Below are positions 16,390 through 24,740 of a DNA stretch of 41,465 nt, piece by piece; the stretch's first letter is position 1; each line of letters starts with the position of its first letter. The stretch spans positions 1 to 41,465 of the forward strand of contig JACAEG010000116.1 in NCBI GenBank assembly GCA_013388965.1, given 5' to 3'. Below the pieces are notes generated by a model. It made no database searches. It worked only from the letters and a program-made list of their open reading frames with translations, and had not been told where the DNA came from. Both the position numbers and the translations under genes were made by a program. The stretch is from Pseudorhodoplanes sp. Lineage in GTDB: Bacteria > Pseudomonadota > Alphaproteobacteria > Rhizobiales > Xanthobacteraceae.

Positions 16390-17224
16390 GCTTCTTCAAT
16401 CCCGTTCCGAGATAGGCCTTGATGACTTCCGGATTGCTCTGAATCGCGGCAGGCGGTCCGGATGCGATGATGCGGCCCTGATTGAGGACAAACACCTTGT
16501 CGGAAACGCTCATCACCATATGCATGTTGTGCTCGACCAGAAGCACGGTCACGCCATCGTCGCGGATAAGGCGGACGAGCTCCTTGAACCGTTCGGTCTC
16601 CGACGGGTTGAGACCGGCAGCCGGCTCGTCGAGCAGCAGGAGCTTCGGCCGGGCGGCGAGAGCGATCGCAAGCCCCAGAAGCCGCTGTTCGCCATAGGCC
16701 AGGCTGCCGGCATTCTCCCCGGCGCGTCCCTGCAGCCCGACAAAATGCAGGACGTCGTCGACCTCGGCCCGCAGGCGCGCTTCCTCGCGCAGCGACGACG
16801 GCGTGCGAAAGATTGCGCCGAACAGCCCGCACCTGCCGCGCAGATGCATGGCGGTCAGGACGTTGTCCGCCACGCTGCAGCCTGCAAAGATGCTCGTGCG
16901 CTGAAACGTGCGCACGAGCCCAAGTGCTGCGATGTCGTCGGGCGTCATGCCGAGCAGATCGTGCCCCTCGAATCGCACCGATCCCGCGCTCGGCGTCATA
17001 TAGCCGGTGATGATATTGAAGGCGGTCGTCTTGCCTGCGCCGTTGGGGCCGATGAGGCTGACGATCTTGCCTTTGGGCACCGACAGGCTCATGCGTTCCA
17101 GAATCACCAGTCCGCCGATGTGAACGGCGAGGTCCGTGATTTCGAGCGCGGTCGGGGCGCCGTCCGGCAAGGCCGCGGAATCCATGCTTGCGGGTTCGAA
17201 AACGGTTGTCGCGGCGTTGGTCAT
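16376..17224 (-). CDS. Branched-chain amino acid/amide-type ABC transporter ATPase (LivG-like)
   Basis: A 282-residue ATPase of the HAAT family. Residues 1-28 are a low-complexity extension not found in all homologues. Walker A is GPNGAGKTT, followed by the LivG-type segment GLVRTFQRTSIFAGCSVADN, Walker B LLLLDEPAAGLNPSE, and VLLVEHNMHMVMSVSD. The signature motif is SLAYGEQR in place of LSGGQ, as usual for LivG. Its ATG forms a 4-bp ATGA overlap with the LivM-like stop, fixing the start at 17224; the ORF track extension to 17365 is an overlap artefact. Confidence 0.95.
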   Translation of the reverse strand: MTNAATTVFEPASMDSAALPDGAPTALEITDLAVHIGGLVILERMSLSVPKGKIVSLIGPNGAGKTTAFNIITGYMTPSAGSVRFEGHDLLGMTPDDIAALGLVRTFQRTSIFAGCSVADNVLTAMHLRGRCGLFGAIFRTPSSLREEARLRAEVDDVLHFVGLQGRAGENAGSLAYGEQRLLGLAIALAARPKLLLLDEPAAGLNPSETERFKELVRLIRDDGVTVLLVEHNMHMVMSVSDKVFVLNQGRIIASGPPAAIQSNPEVIKAYLGTGLKKRAKA

Positions 17225-18258
17225 GACAGCCGCGGCCTCAGATGCTCGGGCACCAGGCGAAGGCCGAGAGCCGCGAGGCGCTGCCATATCCTGGCCGCGG
17301 CGGGAACGATGCCGTTCGGGAGGAAAAAGACGATTAGAACGATCGCCGCGCCGTAGATGATCCATTGCACCTCCGGCCCGGCATAGTCGCGCAGCAATTC
17401 AGGCATGAGCCCGAAAAGGAGCCCGCCCACGATCGGACCCGTGAGCGTTCCCTTTCCGCCGGTTACCACCATGATGATCATGGTGACGGTATAGATGAAC
17501 ATGAACACGTCGGGATCGACGATCCGCACATAGTGCGTATAGAGCCCTCCCGACGCTCCGGCGATCCCGGCGGCGACCACCGTGGACAGCACGAGATAGT
17601 GCGTCACCTGGATGCCGACCGAGCGCGCGAGCCCCTCGTTTTCGCGCAGCGCGATGAGCGCGCGGCCCACCCGCGACCTGACAATGTGTGCGACGAGAAC
17701 GAAGGCGATCACGGCAACGGCGAGAACGAGCCAGTAGTTCTGCGCCTTGGTGGTGAGGGTTGTCACGCCAAGGCCCGGCAGCCACAGCGTGAAAGACGGG
17801 ATGTTGTTGATCGCCATCGGCCCTTCGGTGAGATCGACCCAGTTCAGCGCGATCAGTCGCATCACCTGCGCAAAGCTGACGGTGAGAATGACGAAATAGG
17901 CGCCGCGCACGCGGAAGGCGAGGCGTCCCACGAACCAGCCGAACAATGCGGCCATCAGGATGCCGGCCAGAAACGACAGCCAGACCGGCTTCGGCGCGAC
18001 GTCGAGCGTCAGTCCGAGGCCCAGATCGACGTCGAATCCGCGCGACAGCAACGCGCTGGTATACGCGCCGATGCCGAAGAAGGCGACGTGGCCAAGACTG
18101 AGCTGCCCGGTATAGCCCAGCAAGAGGTTGAGGCTGATGGCGGCGATGATGAAGATGCCGGCCAGGATCAGCAATCCCAGAATGTAGGGATCGCTCATCC
18201 AGAATGGCAGCGTGACGAATGCCAGGACGACAAGAAGGCTGAGGATCAGTCGGGTCAT
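17221..18258 (-). CDS. Branched-chain amino acid/amide-type ABC transporter permease (LivM-like)
   Basis: A 345-residue inner-membrane permease with about 9-10 hydrophobic segments. The conserved LLLGYTGQLSLGHVAFFGIGAY and the coupling-loop motif GRALIALRENEGLARSVGI are characteristic of LivM. It pairs with the LivH-like protein to form the channel. It overlaps the LivH-like stop by 4 bp (ATGA) and the LivG-like start by 4 bp, so the complex is translationally coupled. A short extension follows the last helix. Confidence 0.95.
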   Translation of the reverse strand: MTRLILSLLVVLAFVTLPFWMSDPYILGLLILAGIFIIAAISLNLLLGYTGQLSLGHVAFFGIGAYTSALLSRGFDVDLGLGLTLDVAPKPVWLSFLAGILMAALFGWFVGRLAFRVRGAYFVILTVSFAQVMRLIALNWVDLTEGPMAINNIPSFTLWLPGLGVTTLTTKAQNYWLVLAVAVIAFVLVAHIVRSRVGRALIALRENEGLARSVGIQVTHYLVLSTVVAAGIAGASGGLYTHYVRIVDPDVFMFIYTVTMIIMVVTGGKGTLTGPIVGGLLFGLMPELLRDYAGPEVQWIIYGAAIVLIVFFLPNGIVPAAARIWQRLAALGLRLVPEHLRPRLS

Positions 18259-19127
18259 CCCACCCGCTCCTTCGGCGCAAACAGGCCCTGCGGCCGCAGG
18301 ATGAGCACCGCGACGATGACGAGGAAGCTGAAGGCATCGCGAAAATCGGCTGAGACATAGCCGGAACCGAATTCCTCAACCAGCGCCAGGACAAATCCGC
18401 CGATGGTCGCACCCACCGTGCTGCCCAGTCCGCCCAGAATGACGATCGCGAATGCCTTCAGACTCGCAAGATCGCCCATGGTCGGGCTCACAAGAAAGAT
18501 CGGGCCGAGCAATGCACCCGCAACGGCGGCGAGGCCCGAACCGAGCGCGAAGGTCGCCATGTAGATCGTACCGACATTGACTCCCATCAGCGACGCGACA
18601 TCGCGGTCCTGGAAGGTCGATCGCATCGCGAGGCCAAGTCGGGTGTGATTGATCAGAAGGTGGAAGGCGATCAGCAGAACGATCGCAGTGACAAGCACGA
18701 AGACCTTCAGCGGCGATACCGAGACCGGGCCGAAGACCAGCGGCTGCTGCGCGAAGGGTGAGGGGATGAGCTTTGCGACTCCGCCCCAGATCAGCTGCTC
18801 GGTATTCTGCATGGCGATCCACAAGCCGATCATCAGCAGCATGACGGAATCGATGTCGGTGGTCTTGAGGCGGCGCAGGATGAAGAATTCGAGCGCCGCG
18901 CCGACGATCATGCCGATTGCGGTCGCAAGGAGGATGGCGGCGAAGAAATTGACGCCGAGCTGAGCCACGAAAAGATAGGCCATGTAGGCGCCGAGCGCGT
19001 AGAACTCACCATGCGTGAAATTCACGATCCGCATGATGCCGAATACCAGCGTCAGCCCGATGCCCAGCAGCGCGTATGTGCTGCCGAGCATGACGCCATT
19101 CATGACATGTTGAAGGAATTGATCCAC
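18255..19127 (-). CDS. Branched-chain amino acid/amide-type ABC transporter permease (LivH-like)
   Basis: A 290-residue inner-membrane permease with about eight helices. MNGVMLGSTYALLGIGLTLVFGIMRIVNFTHGEFY is the LivH-type N-terminal pattern, and AMRSTFQDRDVASLMGVNV is the cytoplasmic coupling loop that contacts an ATPase. The end GGLGSTVGATIGGFVLALVEEFG is also typical. It begins 97 bp after the binding-protein stop, with a strong hairpin in that gap, and is the first of four tightly overlapping transport genes. Confidence 0.95.
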   Translation of the reverse strand: MDQFLQHVMNGVMLGSTYALLGIGLTLVFGIMRIVNFTHGEFYALGAYMAYLFVAQLGVNFFAAILLATAIGMIVGAALEFFILRRLKTTDIDSVMLLMIGLWIAMQNTEQLIWGGVAKLIPSPFAQQPLVFGPVSVSPLKVFVLVTAIVLLIAFHLLINHTRLGLAMRSTFQDRDVASLMGVNVGTIYMATFALGSGLAAVAGALLGPIFLVSPTMGDLASLKAFAIVILGGLGSTVGATIGGFVLALVEEFGSGYVSADFRDAFSFLVIVAVLILRPQGLFAPKERVG

Positions 19128-19173
19128 GCTTCGTTTCCGTCCCGCGCCGTTTTGCTGTTGGGCGTGATTGGTG

Positions 19174-19200
19174 CCGGCCCGGCTTGCGGCGCCGGGCCGG
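19174..19200 (-). other. Intercistronic hairpin after the binding-protein gene
   Basis: CCGGCCCGGC and GCCGGGCCGG pair perfectly over 10 bp with a 7-base loop, in the 97-bp gap between the binding-protein stop and the permease start. No T tract follows on the minus strand, so it is more likely an mRNA 3'-end stabiliser or partial attenuator that keeps binding protein in excess over the membrane subunits. Confidence 0.55.
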
Positions 19201-19224
19201 AATGTCGACGGTCCGATCAGACGA

Positions 19225-20379
19225 TCACGGAAGCGGCATCGTCACCTTTCCCTGATTGAGGAGGACGATGTAGATATTCGGCTGGTTCTGGCCGCTCTCT
19301 GCGCCGGCAGGTCCCTCCTTGATGAAGGCAATGTCGCCGTTCACCGCCGGAAGCCTGGTCTTCCAGAGTGCTTCGCGCAGCGCTTCAGGCTCGGCCTTGC
19401 CTGCGATCTTGATCGCCTCGACGGCGGTGAGCACGGCATCGTAGCCCCGGAAGCCTTCGGTCAGGCCCGGAAATTCGAGTTTGCGCTTGGTCCATTCGTC
19501 GACATAGACCTTGGCGATGTCAGGGTACTTGGCCTTGTCGGGGAACCAGGGCGAGAAGAACAGCAGATGATAGCTCGACATCTCCTTCGGACCGGGATTG
19601 GCGATCAACTGATCGGGAAAGGAGCCGCCGGTCGTGATGATGCGCTGAGGCAGTTTCAGCTCGGCGGCCTGCTTCAGCGCCAGCGTCATCTGCTCGACAC
19701 CGGTGGTGATGAAAAGGGTATCGCCGCCTGACTGCTTGATCGCCGTGAGCTGCGCCGAAAGGTCGGTCGCGTCGGGCGTCATGAACTGAACCGAGCCGAT
19801 TTCCACGCCCTTCGTCTTCAGATATTTGCTGAACTCTTCGGCCGACCCGCGCCCCCAGTCGTTGTTGACCGACAGAAAGTCGATCTTCTTGATGCTGGGC
19901 TGGAAGCTGTCGTATTTGGCCAGAAAGGCCTTGGCTTCCATCTCCGAGGTCGGGCTGATGCGGAACACCCACGGATTGCCCGATGTCGTGATCTTGCCGG
20001 ACGACGAGGTCTCGACGATCAGGGGCACCTTGTATTCGATCAGCTTGGGCATGATCGCGAGCGTATACGTCGAACTCCAGGCGCCGATCAGCAACGGCAC
20101 CTTGTCGCGGAGGATCAGCTTTTCGACCGCATTCACGGCTTCCTTGGGGTTCGACTTGTTGTCCTCCAGGATCAACTCGAGTTTCTTGCCCAGAACGCCG
20201 CCATTCGCATTGATGACGTCCACCGCGATCTTGGCGCCATTGGCGACATAGTTGCCCGAGGCCGCCACCGGTCCGGTGAGCGGCTGGGTCATGCCGATCT
20301 TGATCGTCTCCTGCGCCTGCGCCGCGCTCGCGGTCAGGACTGCGGCGACTGCCGCCGTCGCCCACCTTAGCTTCTGCAT
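19225..20379 (-). CDS. ABC transporter periplasmic binding protein (LivK/AmiC-like, Peripla_BP_6)
   Basis: A 384-residue exported protein. The signal peptide ends SAAQAQ. The mature part begins ETIKIGMTQPLTGPVAASG, the usual start of type I periplasmic binding proteins for amino acids, amides and aromatic acids. The centre contains LLIGAWSSTYTLAIMPKL and IVETSSSG, forming the ligand cleft. The ATG at 20379 has AAGGAG seven bases upstream and starts the signal, so it is preferred to the ATG at 20400. It serves the LivHMGF-like transporter directly downstream. The ligand is not deducible from sequence; the surrounding catabolic genes suggest an amide, aromatic or N-containing compound. Confidence 0.92.
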   Translation of the reverse strand: MQKLRWATAAVAAVLTASAAQAQETIKIGMTQPLTGPVAASGNYVANGAKIAVDVINANGGVLGKKLELILEDNKSNPKEAVNAVEKLILRDKVPLLIGAWSSTYTLAIMPKLIEYKVPLIVETSSSGKITTSGNPWVFRISPTSEMEAKAFLAKYDSFQPSIKKIDFLSVNNDWGRGSAEEFSKYLKTKGVEIGSVQFMTPDATDLSAQLTAIKQSGGDTLFITTGVEQMTLALKQAAELKLPQRIITTGGSFPDQLIANPGPKEMSSYHLLFFSPWFPDKAKYPDIAKVYVDEWTKRKLEFPGLTEGFRGYDAVLTAVEAIKIAGKAEPEALREALWKTRLPAVNGDIAFIKEGPAGAESGQNQPNIYIVLLNQGKVTMPLP

Positions 20380-20401
20380 GAGTTTGCTCCTTGTGCTCAT
20401 A

Positions 20402-21382
20402 TCAGGCTGACTTCAGCCGGGTCTGCTGGTACTTCAGGTCGCGATATTCGCCGGACAGAACCGGCGGATATTTCGCCTTTCCGGGCGGCGCGATGCACTC
20501 GATCAGCGCGTCGTAATTCGGGTGGTGGAAGAAGGCGATCGACAGCCGCTTGCTGCGCGCCGCGACGCTGTCCGGCGGGTTGATCACGCGGTGCACGTTC
20601 GACACCCAGCGATCGTTGGTCCAGCGCATCAGGAGGTCGCCGATATTGACGACGAACGTATCCTGATCGGTCTCCACGTCGATCCAATCGCCGGAGCGGG
20701 TCTTTACCTGGAGGCCGCCGGGAACATTCTCGCCATTGAGGATGGTCAGCAGCCCGTAATCGGTATGGTCACCGGCGCGAAGCTGGCCAGGCTTTGGCGC
20801 CGAGGTCTGCTCCGGATAGTAATTGATGCGGATCGCCGTGATGTGCTTGTCGATCTTGTCCCGAAAGAACTGTTCCGGCAGATCCAGCGCCAGGGCGGTC
20901 AGCTCCATCATCGTCTCGGAGAGCTGTTCCATTGCCGTGTAGTACTGCTCCGCGGCCTCGCGGAGGCCGGCGGGATGCTGCGACCAGAGATTGGGAATGA
21001 AGTAGCGCGGTCCCTCGCCCTGGGTGTAGTAGGGTTCGTCGGGCCATCGCTCGCGTCCGAGATGGTAGTATTCCTTCAGATCGGCCGGAGTCGCGATTGC
21101 GTTGCCGGCCGAGAGCGCCTCGATTCCGAGCGCGCGATATCCGCGCGGCGTCTTGCCGTCGGGATGGGCGGCTTTTAGCTTTTCCTCGAGCGGCAGCGCG
21201 AAGAATGCGTTGGCCTTGTCGCGCAGCGTATTGATCAGGGAAAGCGGAACGCCGTGTCCCTTGATCGTGAAAAAGCCGATCTCGGTGCAGGTGCGGTCGA
21301 TCTGGGCGGCAACCGCACGCCTGTCGGCTGGCGAGCCCTTGAGCGCAGGCGCCAGGTCGATGACGGGAATGGTGATCGGCAT
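20402..21382 (-). CDS. Isopenicillin N synthase-like 2-oxoglutarate/Fe(II) oxygenase
   Basis: A 326-residue cytosolic non-heme iron oxygenase. N-terminal DIOX_N domain (IPVIDLAPALKG to about residue 120), then the double-stranded beta-helix with iron ligands His206 and Asp208 (HTDYG) and His264 (VHRV). RLS at 279-281 fits the RxS motif that holds 2-oxoglutarate or a substrate carboxylate. Family members hydroxylate, desaturate or cyclise small molecules; bacterial ones are largely uncharacterised. The ATG at 21382 has GGAG six bases before it; an alternative ATG at 21397 shares its A with the SDR stop (TAATG) but lacks a ribosome binding site. The gene sits between an SDR and a transporter, consistent with catabolism of the imported compound. 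Confidence 0.9.
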   Translation of the reverse strand: MPITIPVIDLAPALKGSPADRRAVAAQIDRTCTEIGFFTIKGHGVPLSLINTLRDKANAFFALPLEEKLKAAHPDGKTPRGYRALGIEALSAGNAIATPADLKEYYHLGRERWPDEPYYTQGEGPRYFIPNLWSQHPAGLREAAEQYYTAMEQLSETMMELTALALDLPEQFFRDKIDKHITAIRINYYPEQTSAPKPGQLRAGDHTDYGLLTILNGENVPGGLQVKTRSGDWIDVETDQDTFVVNIGDLLMRWTNDRWVSNVHRVINPPDSVAARSKRLSIAFFHHPNYDALIECIAPPGKAKYPPVLSGEYRDLKYQQTRLKSA

Positions 21383-21396
21383 CGGTATCTCCGGCA

Positions 21397-22191
21397 TTAG
21401 TGAAAATAGGCGCCGCCATCGACCACCAGCGTCTGGCCGGTGATGAAGGCCGCATCGGCGCTGGCGAAGAAGGCGACGGCGCCGACCAGATCGGCGGGCG
21501 TCATGGCGCGCGCGAGCACGCGGCCGCGGACGGACGGCTCCTTCGCACCTGCAACGAGTTCGGCATTGCGCTCGACATTGTCGCTCAGCGTGAATCCCGG
21601 TGCGACGCTGTTGACCAGAATGCCGCGCGGCCCGAGTTCCGTCGCCAGAGCGCGCGTCAACGACACCACCGCGCCCTTGCTTGCGACATAGTGTGCCATC
21701 AGCGGGTTGCCCTTGAATGCAACGCCCGATGAAATGTTGATGATGCGTCCCGATTTCTGCCGCTCGAAAATCGGGACGACGGCCTTGCAGCACTGAAACA
21801 GGCCGATGACATTGACATCCATGACCCTGCGGAATTCGACGGCATCGATCTGCTCGAATGGCTTCGGCCGCAGCGTCGAATAGATGCCTGCGTTGTTGAC
21901 CAGAATGTCCACGCGGCCGAAGGCGTCCTGCGAGGCGGCGACCATTGCCTTGACGTCTGCATCCAGCGATACGTCCGTTGCGACGCCGATTGCGCGATAT
22001 CCGCTGTCGACGAGACGTTGCGCGCCGGCTTCGGCGTTGCTCTGGTCGGCGATGACGATGGCCGCGCCCCGGGCCGCAAGGTCTGCCGCGACAGCATGAC
22101 CGATGCCGGCGGCGCCGCCGGTCACGATGGCGACCGCGCCTTCGAGGTTCGTGCCGTTGCCGGCTTTCGTGCCGTTCTGGCGTATGTCCAT
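21397..22191 (-). CDS. SDR family oxidoreductase
   Basis: A 264-residue classical short-chain dehydrogenase. It has TGGAAGIG for cofactor binding, NNAG, the catalytic Ser in NISSGVA, YVASK, and the ending ITGQTLVVDGGAYF. An Asp after strand 2 (IADQSN) favours NAD(H) over NADP(H). The reaction is presumably oxidation of an alcohol intermediate. The start is uncertain: the ATG at 22191 lacks a good ribosome binding site, while a TTG at 22209 sits directly against GGGAG. It is the first gene of the operon reaching to the Rieske gene, with a palindromic operator 72-87 bp upstream. Confidence 0.88.
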   Translation of the reverse strand: MDIRQNGTKAGNGTNLEGAVAIVTGGAAGIGHAVAADLAARGAAIVIADQSNAEAGAQRLVDSGYRAIGVATDVSLDADVKAMVAASQDAFGRVDILVNNAGIYSTLRPKPFEQIDAVEFRRVMDVNVIGLFQCCKAVVPIFERQKSGRIINISSGVAFKGNPLMAHYVASKGAVVSLTRALATELGPRGILVNSVAPGFTLSDNVERNAELVAGAKEPSVRGRVLARAMTPADLVGAVAFFASADAAFITGQTLVVDGGAYFH

Positions 22192-22262
22192 GAACTGGAA
22201 TATTTGCAACTCCCATGCCAGTTCGATGGGGCGCAGACCCCGGATTCATGGGCGTTCTAGCT

Positions 22263-22278
22263 CGTCAGTATGCTGACG
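22263..22278. promoter_or_regulatory. Palindromic operator, copy 1 (probable MarR site)
   Basis: CGTCAGTATGCTGACG, perfect 6-bp arms around TATG. It shares 23 bp of near-identical sequence (CTCGTCAGyATrCTGACGTGTTT) with the copy at 29972. It sits between the MarR gene and the SDR gene, upstream of the SDR-oxygenase-transporter operon. I see no convincing -35/-10 pair next to it. Confidence 0.75.
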
Positions 22279-22376
22279 TGTTTCGCCGGCGCGGCTTGCC
22301 TGATTGCGAAACGAGCAATTGTCGGCAAACTGGGCAGCAGGCTGAGCCGACCGGACTTGCGATGGATGCCAATCGC

Positions 22377-22862
22377 TCAGGTCAGGCGCAGCGGCGCGCG
22401 TCCGAAATCGTTGCCGGCGTCAACCAGGCGCGCCAGGGAACGCAGGAAGGCCTCACGCTCGTCCGGGGGCAGGGCCTCGATGGTTCTGATATGCGCGCGC
22501 CGTGCCGCCTGCGTCATTTGATCCAGCAGGCGCTTGCCGCGCGCGGTCAGAATGACGCGCTTCAATCGCCTGTCGGCTTTTGTCGTCGTGCGCCGCAACA
22601 GGCCGCGCGCTTCAAGGCGCGCGGCGACATTCGCCAGTGTCGTGCGGTCGACCCCGATTTCATAGGCGAGCCGCGCCTGCTCCAGCCCCGGCTGTTCGGC
22701 GACGGCGCTCATCATGCTGTACTGGACCGGCGTGACGTTGAATGCACTGCATTCCTCGATGAACAGGGCAGTGTGGATCTGGTGCAGCCGGCGGATCAAG
22801 AAGCCCGGGCGGCTGGCGAGATCGAATGTGGAGAGCCGCGGCGTGATCCGCTTATCGGACAT
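22377..22862 (-). CDS. MarR family transcriptional regulator
   Basis: A 161-residue winged-helix repressor. The HTH is DRTTLANVAARLEARGLLRR and the wing TKADRRLKRVILTARG carries the family's DxRxK-type pattern. Flanking helices form the dimer and effector region. MarR proteins usually leave palindromic operators when an aromatic or phenolic substrate binds. This gene is the last of the minus-strand operon that begins with the amidohydrolase, overlapping the preceding gene by 11 bp, and a palindrome of MarR type occurs in front of both adjacent operons. It is therefore the natural candidate to control both, including itself. The ATG at 22862 excludes a 14-residue extension predicted inside the preceding gene. 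Confidence 0.9.
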   Translation of the reverse strand: MSDKRITPRLSTFDLASRPGFLIRRLHQIHTALFIEECSAFNVTPVQYSMMSAVAEQPGLEQARLAYEIGVDRTTLANVAARLEARGLLRRTTTKADRRLKRVILTARGKRLLDQMTQAARRAHIRTIEALPPDEREAFLRSLARLVDAGNDFGRAPLRLT

Positions 22863-23970
22863 GGAAGCGGGATAGCAGGTCGCGCAACCATCGCCAAGCA
22901 ACATGCGAGATCAGGCCGCCGGCATGCAATGCGGCGCCGGCACCCGGCGTCTCCTCGCCGCGCAGACGCGCCTCGAGATTGCGTGCCACCATCGCCGCCA
23001 GCTCGGCGGCAAAGACCCGGACGATCGGGCCGCGGCCCAACTGCGCCAGCGGCCCCTTCAGCGCATATGTGAGATCGATCTCGACCGTGCTTGCGGCAGG
23101 ACCGTTCCCGACCAGGCGGAAGGTCGCCTCCGCCTGCATGCGCGTGCCGCTGGCCGTGTCGCGTCCCGATCCGGCGATCCGGCCCGTGCGCGCCATATCG
23201 TCGTAGGTCAGCGTGGCATCCCCCTTGAATCTTGCCTGGATCGGGCCAAGCGACGTCAGCATTTCACCCCGGATTCGGTCGCCGTCGCGGCTGGTGATCG
23301 TCGCGCCGGGCAGGCAACTCGCAATCAGTGCCGGATCACGGAGCGCCACCCAGACCTGCTCCGGGGGGAGGGCGATGCTCAGCGTCTCATGCAGGCCGTC
23401 GCCGGTGAACTTCGCGGAGATTTGCGCGGCCGGCGGCGCGGCTGCGTCATCGAGAGAAAACTGCCTGAAGGTTCCCCTGGTTACTGGGGGGAGCGACGGC
23501 GCGGTCACCTCCGGGCGATGGCTCAATACGCGGCGGATCGCGCGGACAATGCCGTTATAGCCAGTGCAGCGGCAGAGATTGCCTGCAAGTTCCAGCCGAA
23601 TGCGATCTTCGTCCGCATCGGGAAGCCGCAACACGATATCTCGCGCCGTCACCAGCATTCCCGGCGTGCAATAGCCGCATTGCAGTGCGTGCTCGGCGGA
23701 GAACGCCTCGCGCAACGCCGCCATCACCGGATCGCGCTCAAGGCCCTCGATGCTTTTCACGTCACGTCCCGCGCAGGTTGCCGCAAGCGTGATGCAGGAG
23801 CGCACCGGTTCTCCGTCGAGCAGGACCGTGCAGGCTCCGCACACGCCATGCTCGCAACCGATATGCGTTCCGGTCAGCAGCAGGTCCTCGCGCAGAAAGT
23901 CGGCAAGATGCGTCCGCGGAGCAACCTCGGCGCTGACGGCGAGGTCATTGACCTTGAGAGTGATGGTCAT
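22852..23970 (-). CDS. Molybdenum hydroxylase [2Fe-2S] subunit fused to a CoxG/SRPBCC domain
   Basis: A 372-residue fusion. Residues 1-155 form the CoxS-like iron-sulfur subunit: plant-type cluster Cys39, 44, 47 and 59 (CEHGVCGACTVLL), and the second cluster Cys98, 101, 133 and 135 (QCGYCTPGM, CRCTGY). Residues 175 to about 345 form a CoxG-like SRPBCC domain (KFTGDGLHETLSIALPPEQVWVAL, SLGPIQARFKGDATL). In carboxydotrophs CoxG is a separate membrane-recruitment protein, so here it could tether the enzyme at the inner membrane. The N-terminal half passes electrons from the Mo site to FAD. It overlaps the FAD-subunit gene by 4 bp. Confidence 0.92.
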   Translation of the reverse strand: MTITLKVNDLAVSAEVAPRTHLADFLREDLLLTGTHIGCEHGVCGACTVLLDGEPVRSCITLAATCAGRDVKSIEGLERDPVMAALREAFSAEHALQCGYCTPGMLVTARDIVLRLPDADEDRIRLELAGNLCRCTGYNGIVRAIRRVLSHRPEVTAPSLPPVTRGTFRQFSLDDAAAPPAAQISAKFTGDGLHETLSIALPPEQVWVALRDPALIASCLPGATITSRDGDRIRGEMLTSLGPIQARFKGDATLTYDDMARTGRIAGSGRDTASGTRMQAEATFRLVGNGPAASTVEIDLTYALKGPLAQLGRGPIVRVFAAELAAMVARNLEARLRGEETPGAGAALHAGGLISHVAWRWLRDLLSRFHVR

Positions 23971-24740
23971 GCCGCCTGCTCCATGGCGCGGCGCAGGGCT
24001 GCGAGCTGCATGATGCGGCCGATCTCATCGAGACCGCTCTGCAGCAGGGCGCGTTCGGCGCTTTCGATCCTGACGTCCGAGCCCTCCAGCACGATCGGGG
24101 CGCCGCCGACGGCGCCGATCACGGCCCTATGGATGTCGCGCGCCGGGTCAAGGAACACCGCCGCCATCGCGTGCGCGAATTCACCCGGTTTCCGACAGGC
24201 CTTGTAATAGCCCCAGCGTGCTTCCGGCGACGCCTTTGGAACACGCACCGCCTGCACGATCTCGCCAGGCTGCAGCGCATTGCGAAACGGGCCGAGCACG
24301 AATGTGGTGAGCGGAATGGTGCGGCCGCCGTCAGGCCTGAGCGTCAAAACCGCAGCGCCCAGCGCCGTCATTGTGCAGAGCCAGTCCGCCGCCGGATCGG
24401 CGTGGCAGAGGCTGCCGCCGATCGTGCCGCGGTTGCGCACCGCGCGATAGGCGATGCCCTGCGCGATCGCCGGCAGGATCCCCTTGCCGATATCCGGCAC
24501 ACGCCCGTCGGCAATCGCGGCATGGGTGACGCATGCGCCGATGATCACGGCGTCCTCGGTTTCCTCGACCAAGGAGAATTCACGGATCTGCGCGATCGAT
24601 ATGACATGCGAAGGCTGCGCGACCCGGAAGTTGAGCATTGGTCCGAGCGATTGTCCGCCAGCCACGATCCGGCCCTCGCCGGACTGCATCAGTTGCGCCA
24701 CGCTCACCGGCTGTTCAAGGGAAAAAACCGCCGGTTTCAT
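23967..24740 (-). CDS. Molybdenum hydroxylase FAD-binding subunit (CoxM type)
   Basis: A 257-residue medium subunit. The FAD-contacting loops AGGQSLGPMLNFR (27-39) and TIGGSLCHADPAAD (106-119) are intact, and the C-terminal CO_deh_flav_C domain occupies the last 90 residues. It receives electrons from the two [2Fe-2S] clusters and passes them to NAD or another acceptor. The length is slightly under the usual 270-290. Its neighbours overlap it by 4 bp on each side, so all three subunits are made in fixed ratio. Confidence 0.93.
   Translation of the reverse strand: MKPAVFSLEQPVSVAQLMQSGEGRIVAGGQSLGPMLNFRVAQPSHVISIAQIREFSLVEETEDAVIIGACVTHAAIADGRVPDIGKGILPAIAQGIAYRAVRNRGTIGGSLCHADPAADWLCTMTALGAAVLTLRPDGGRTIPLTTFVLGPFRNALQPGEIVQAVRVPKASPEARWGYYKACRKPGEFAHAMAAVFLDPARDIHRAVIGAVGGAPIVLEGSDVRIESAERALLQSGLDEIGRIMQLAALRRAMEQAA

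Noticed and set aside
20402-22249. 615-codon minus-strand ORF as one protein
   Set aside because: Only its last 326 codons (from 21382) are the Fe(II) oxygenase; the first half is an out-of-frame reading of the SDR gene.
22230-22330. Second sigma-54 promoter next to operator copy 1
   Set aside because: The bases at the equivalent position do not keep GG-N10-GC; the spacing is off and the -12 element is missing.
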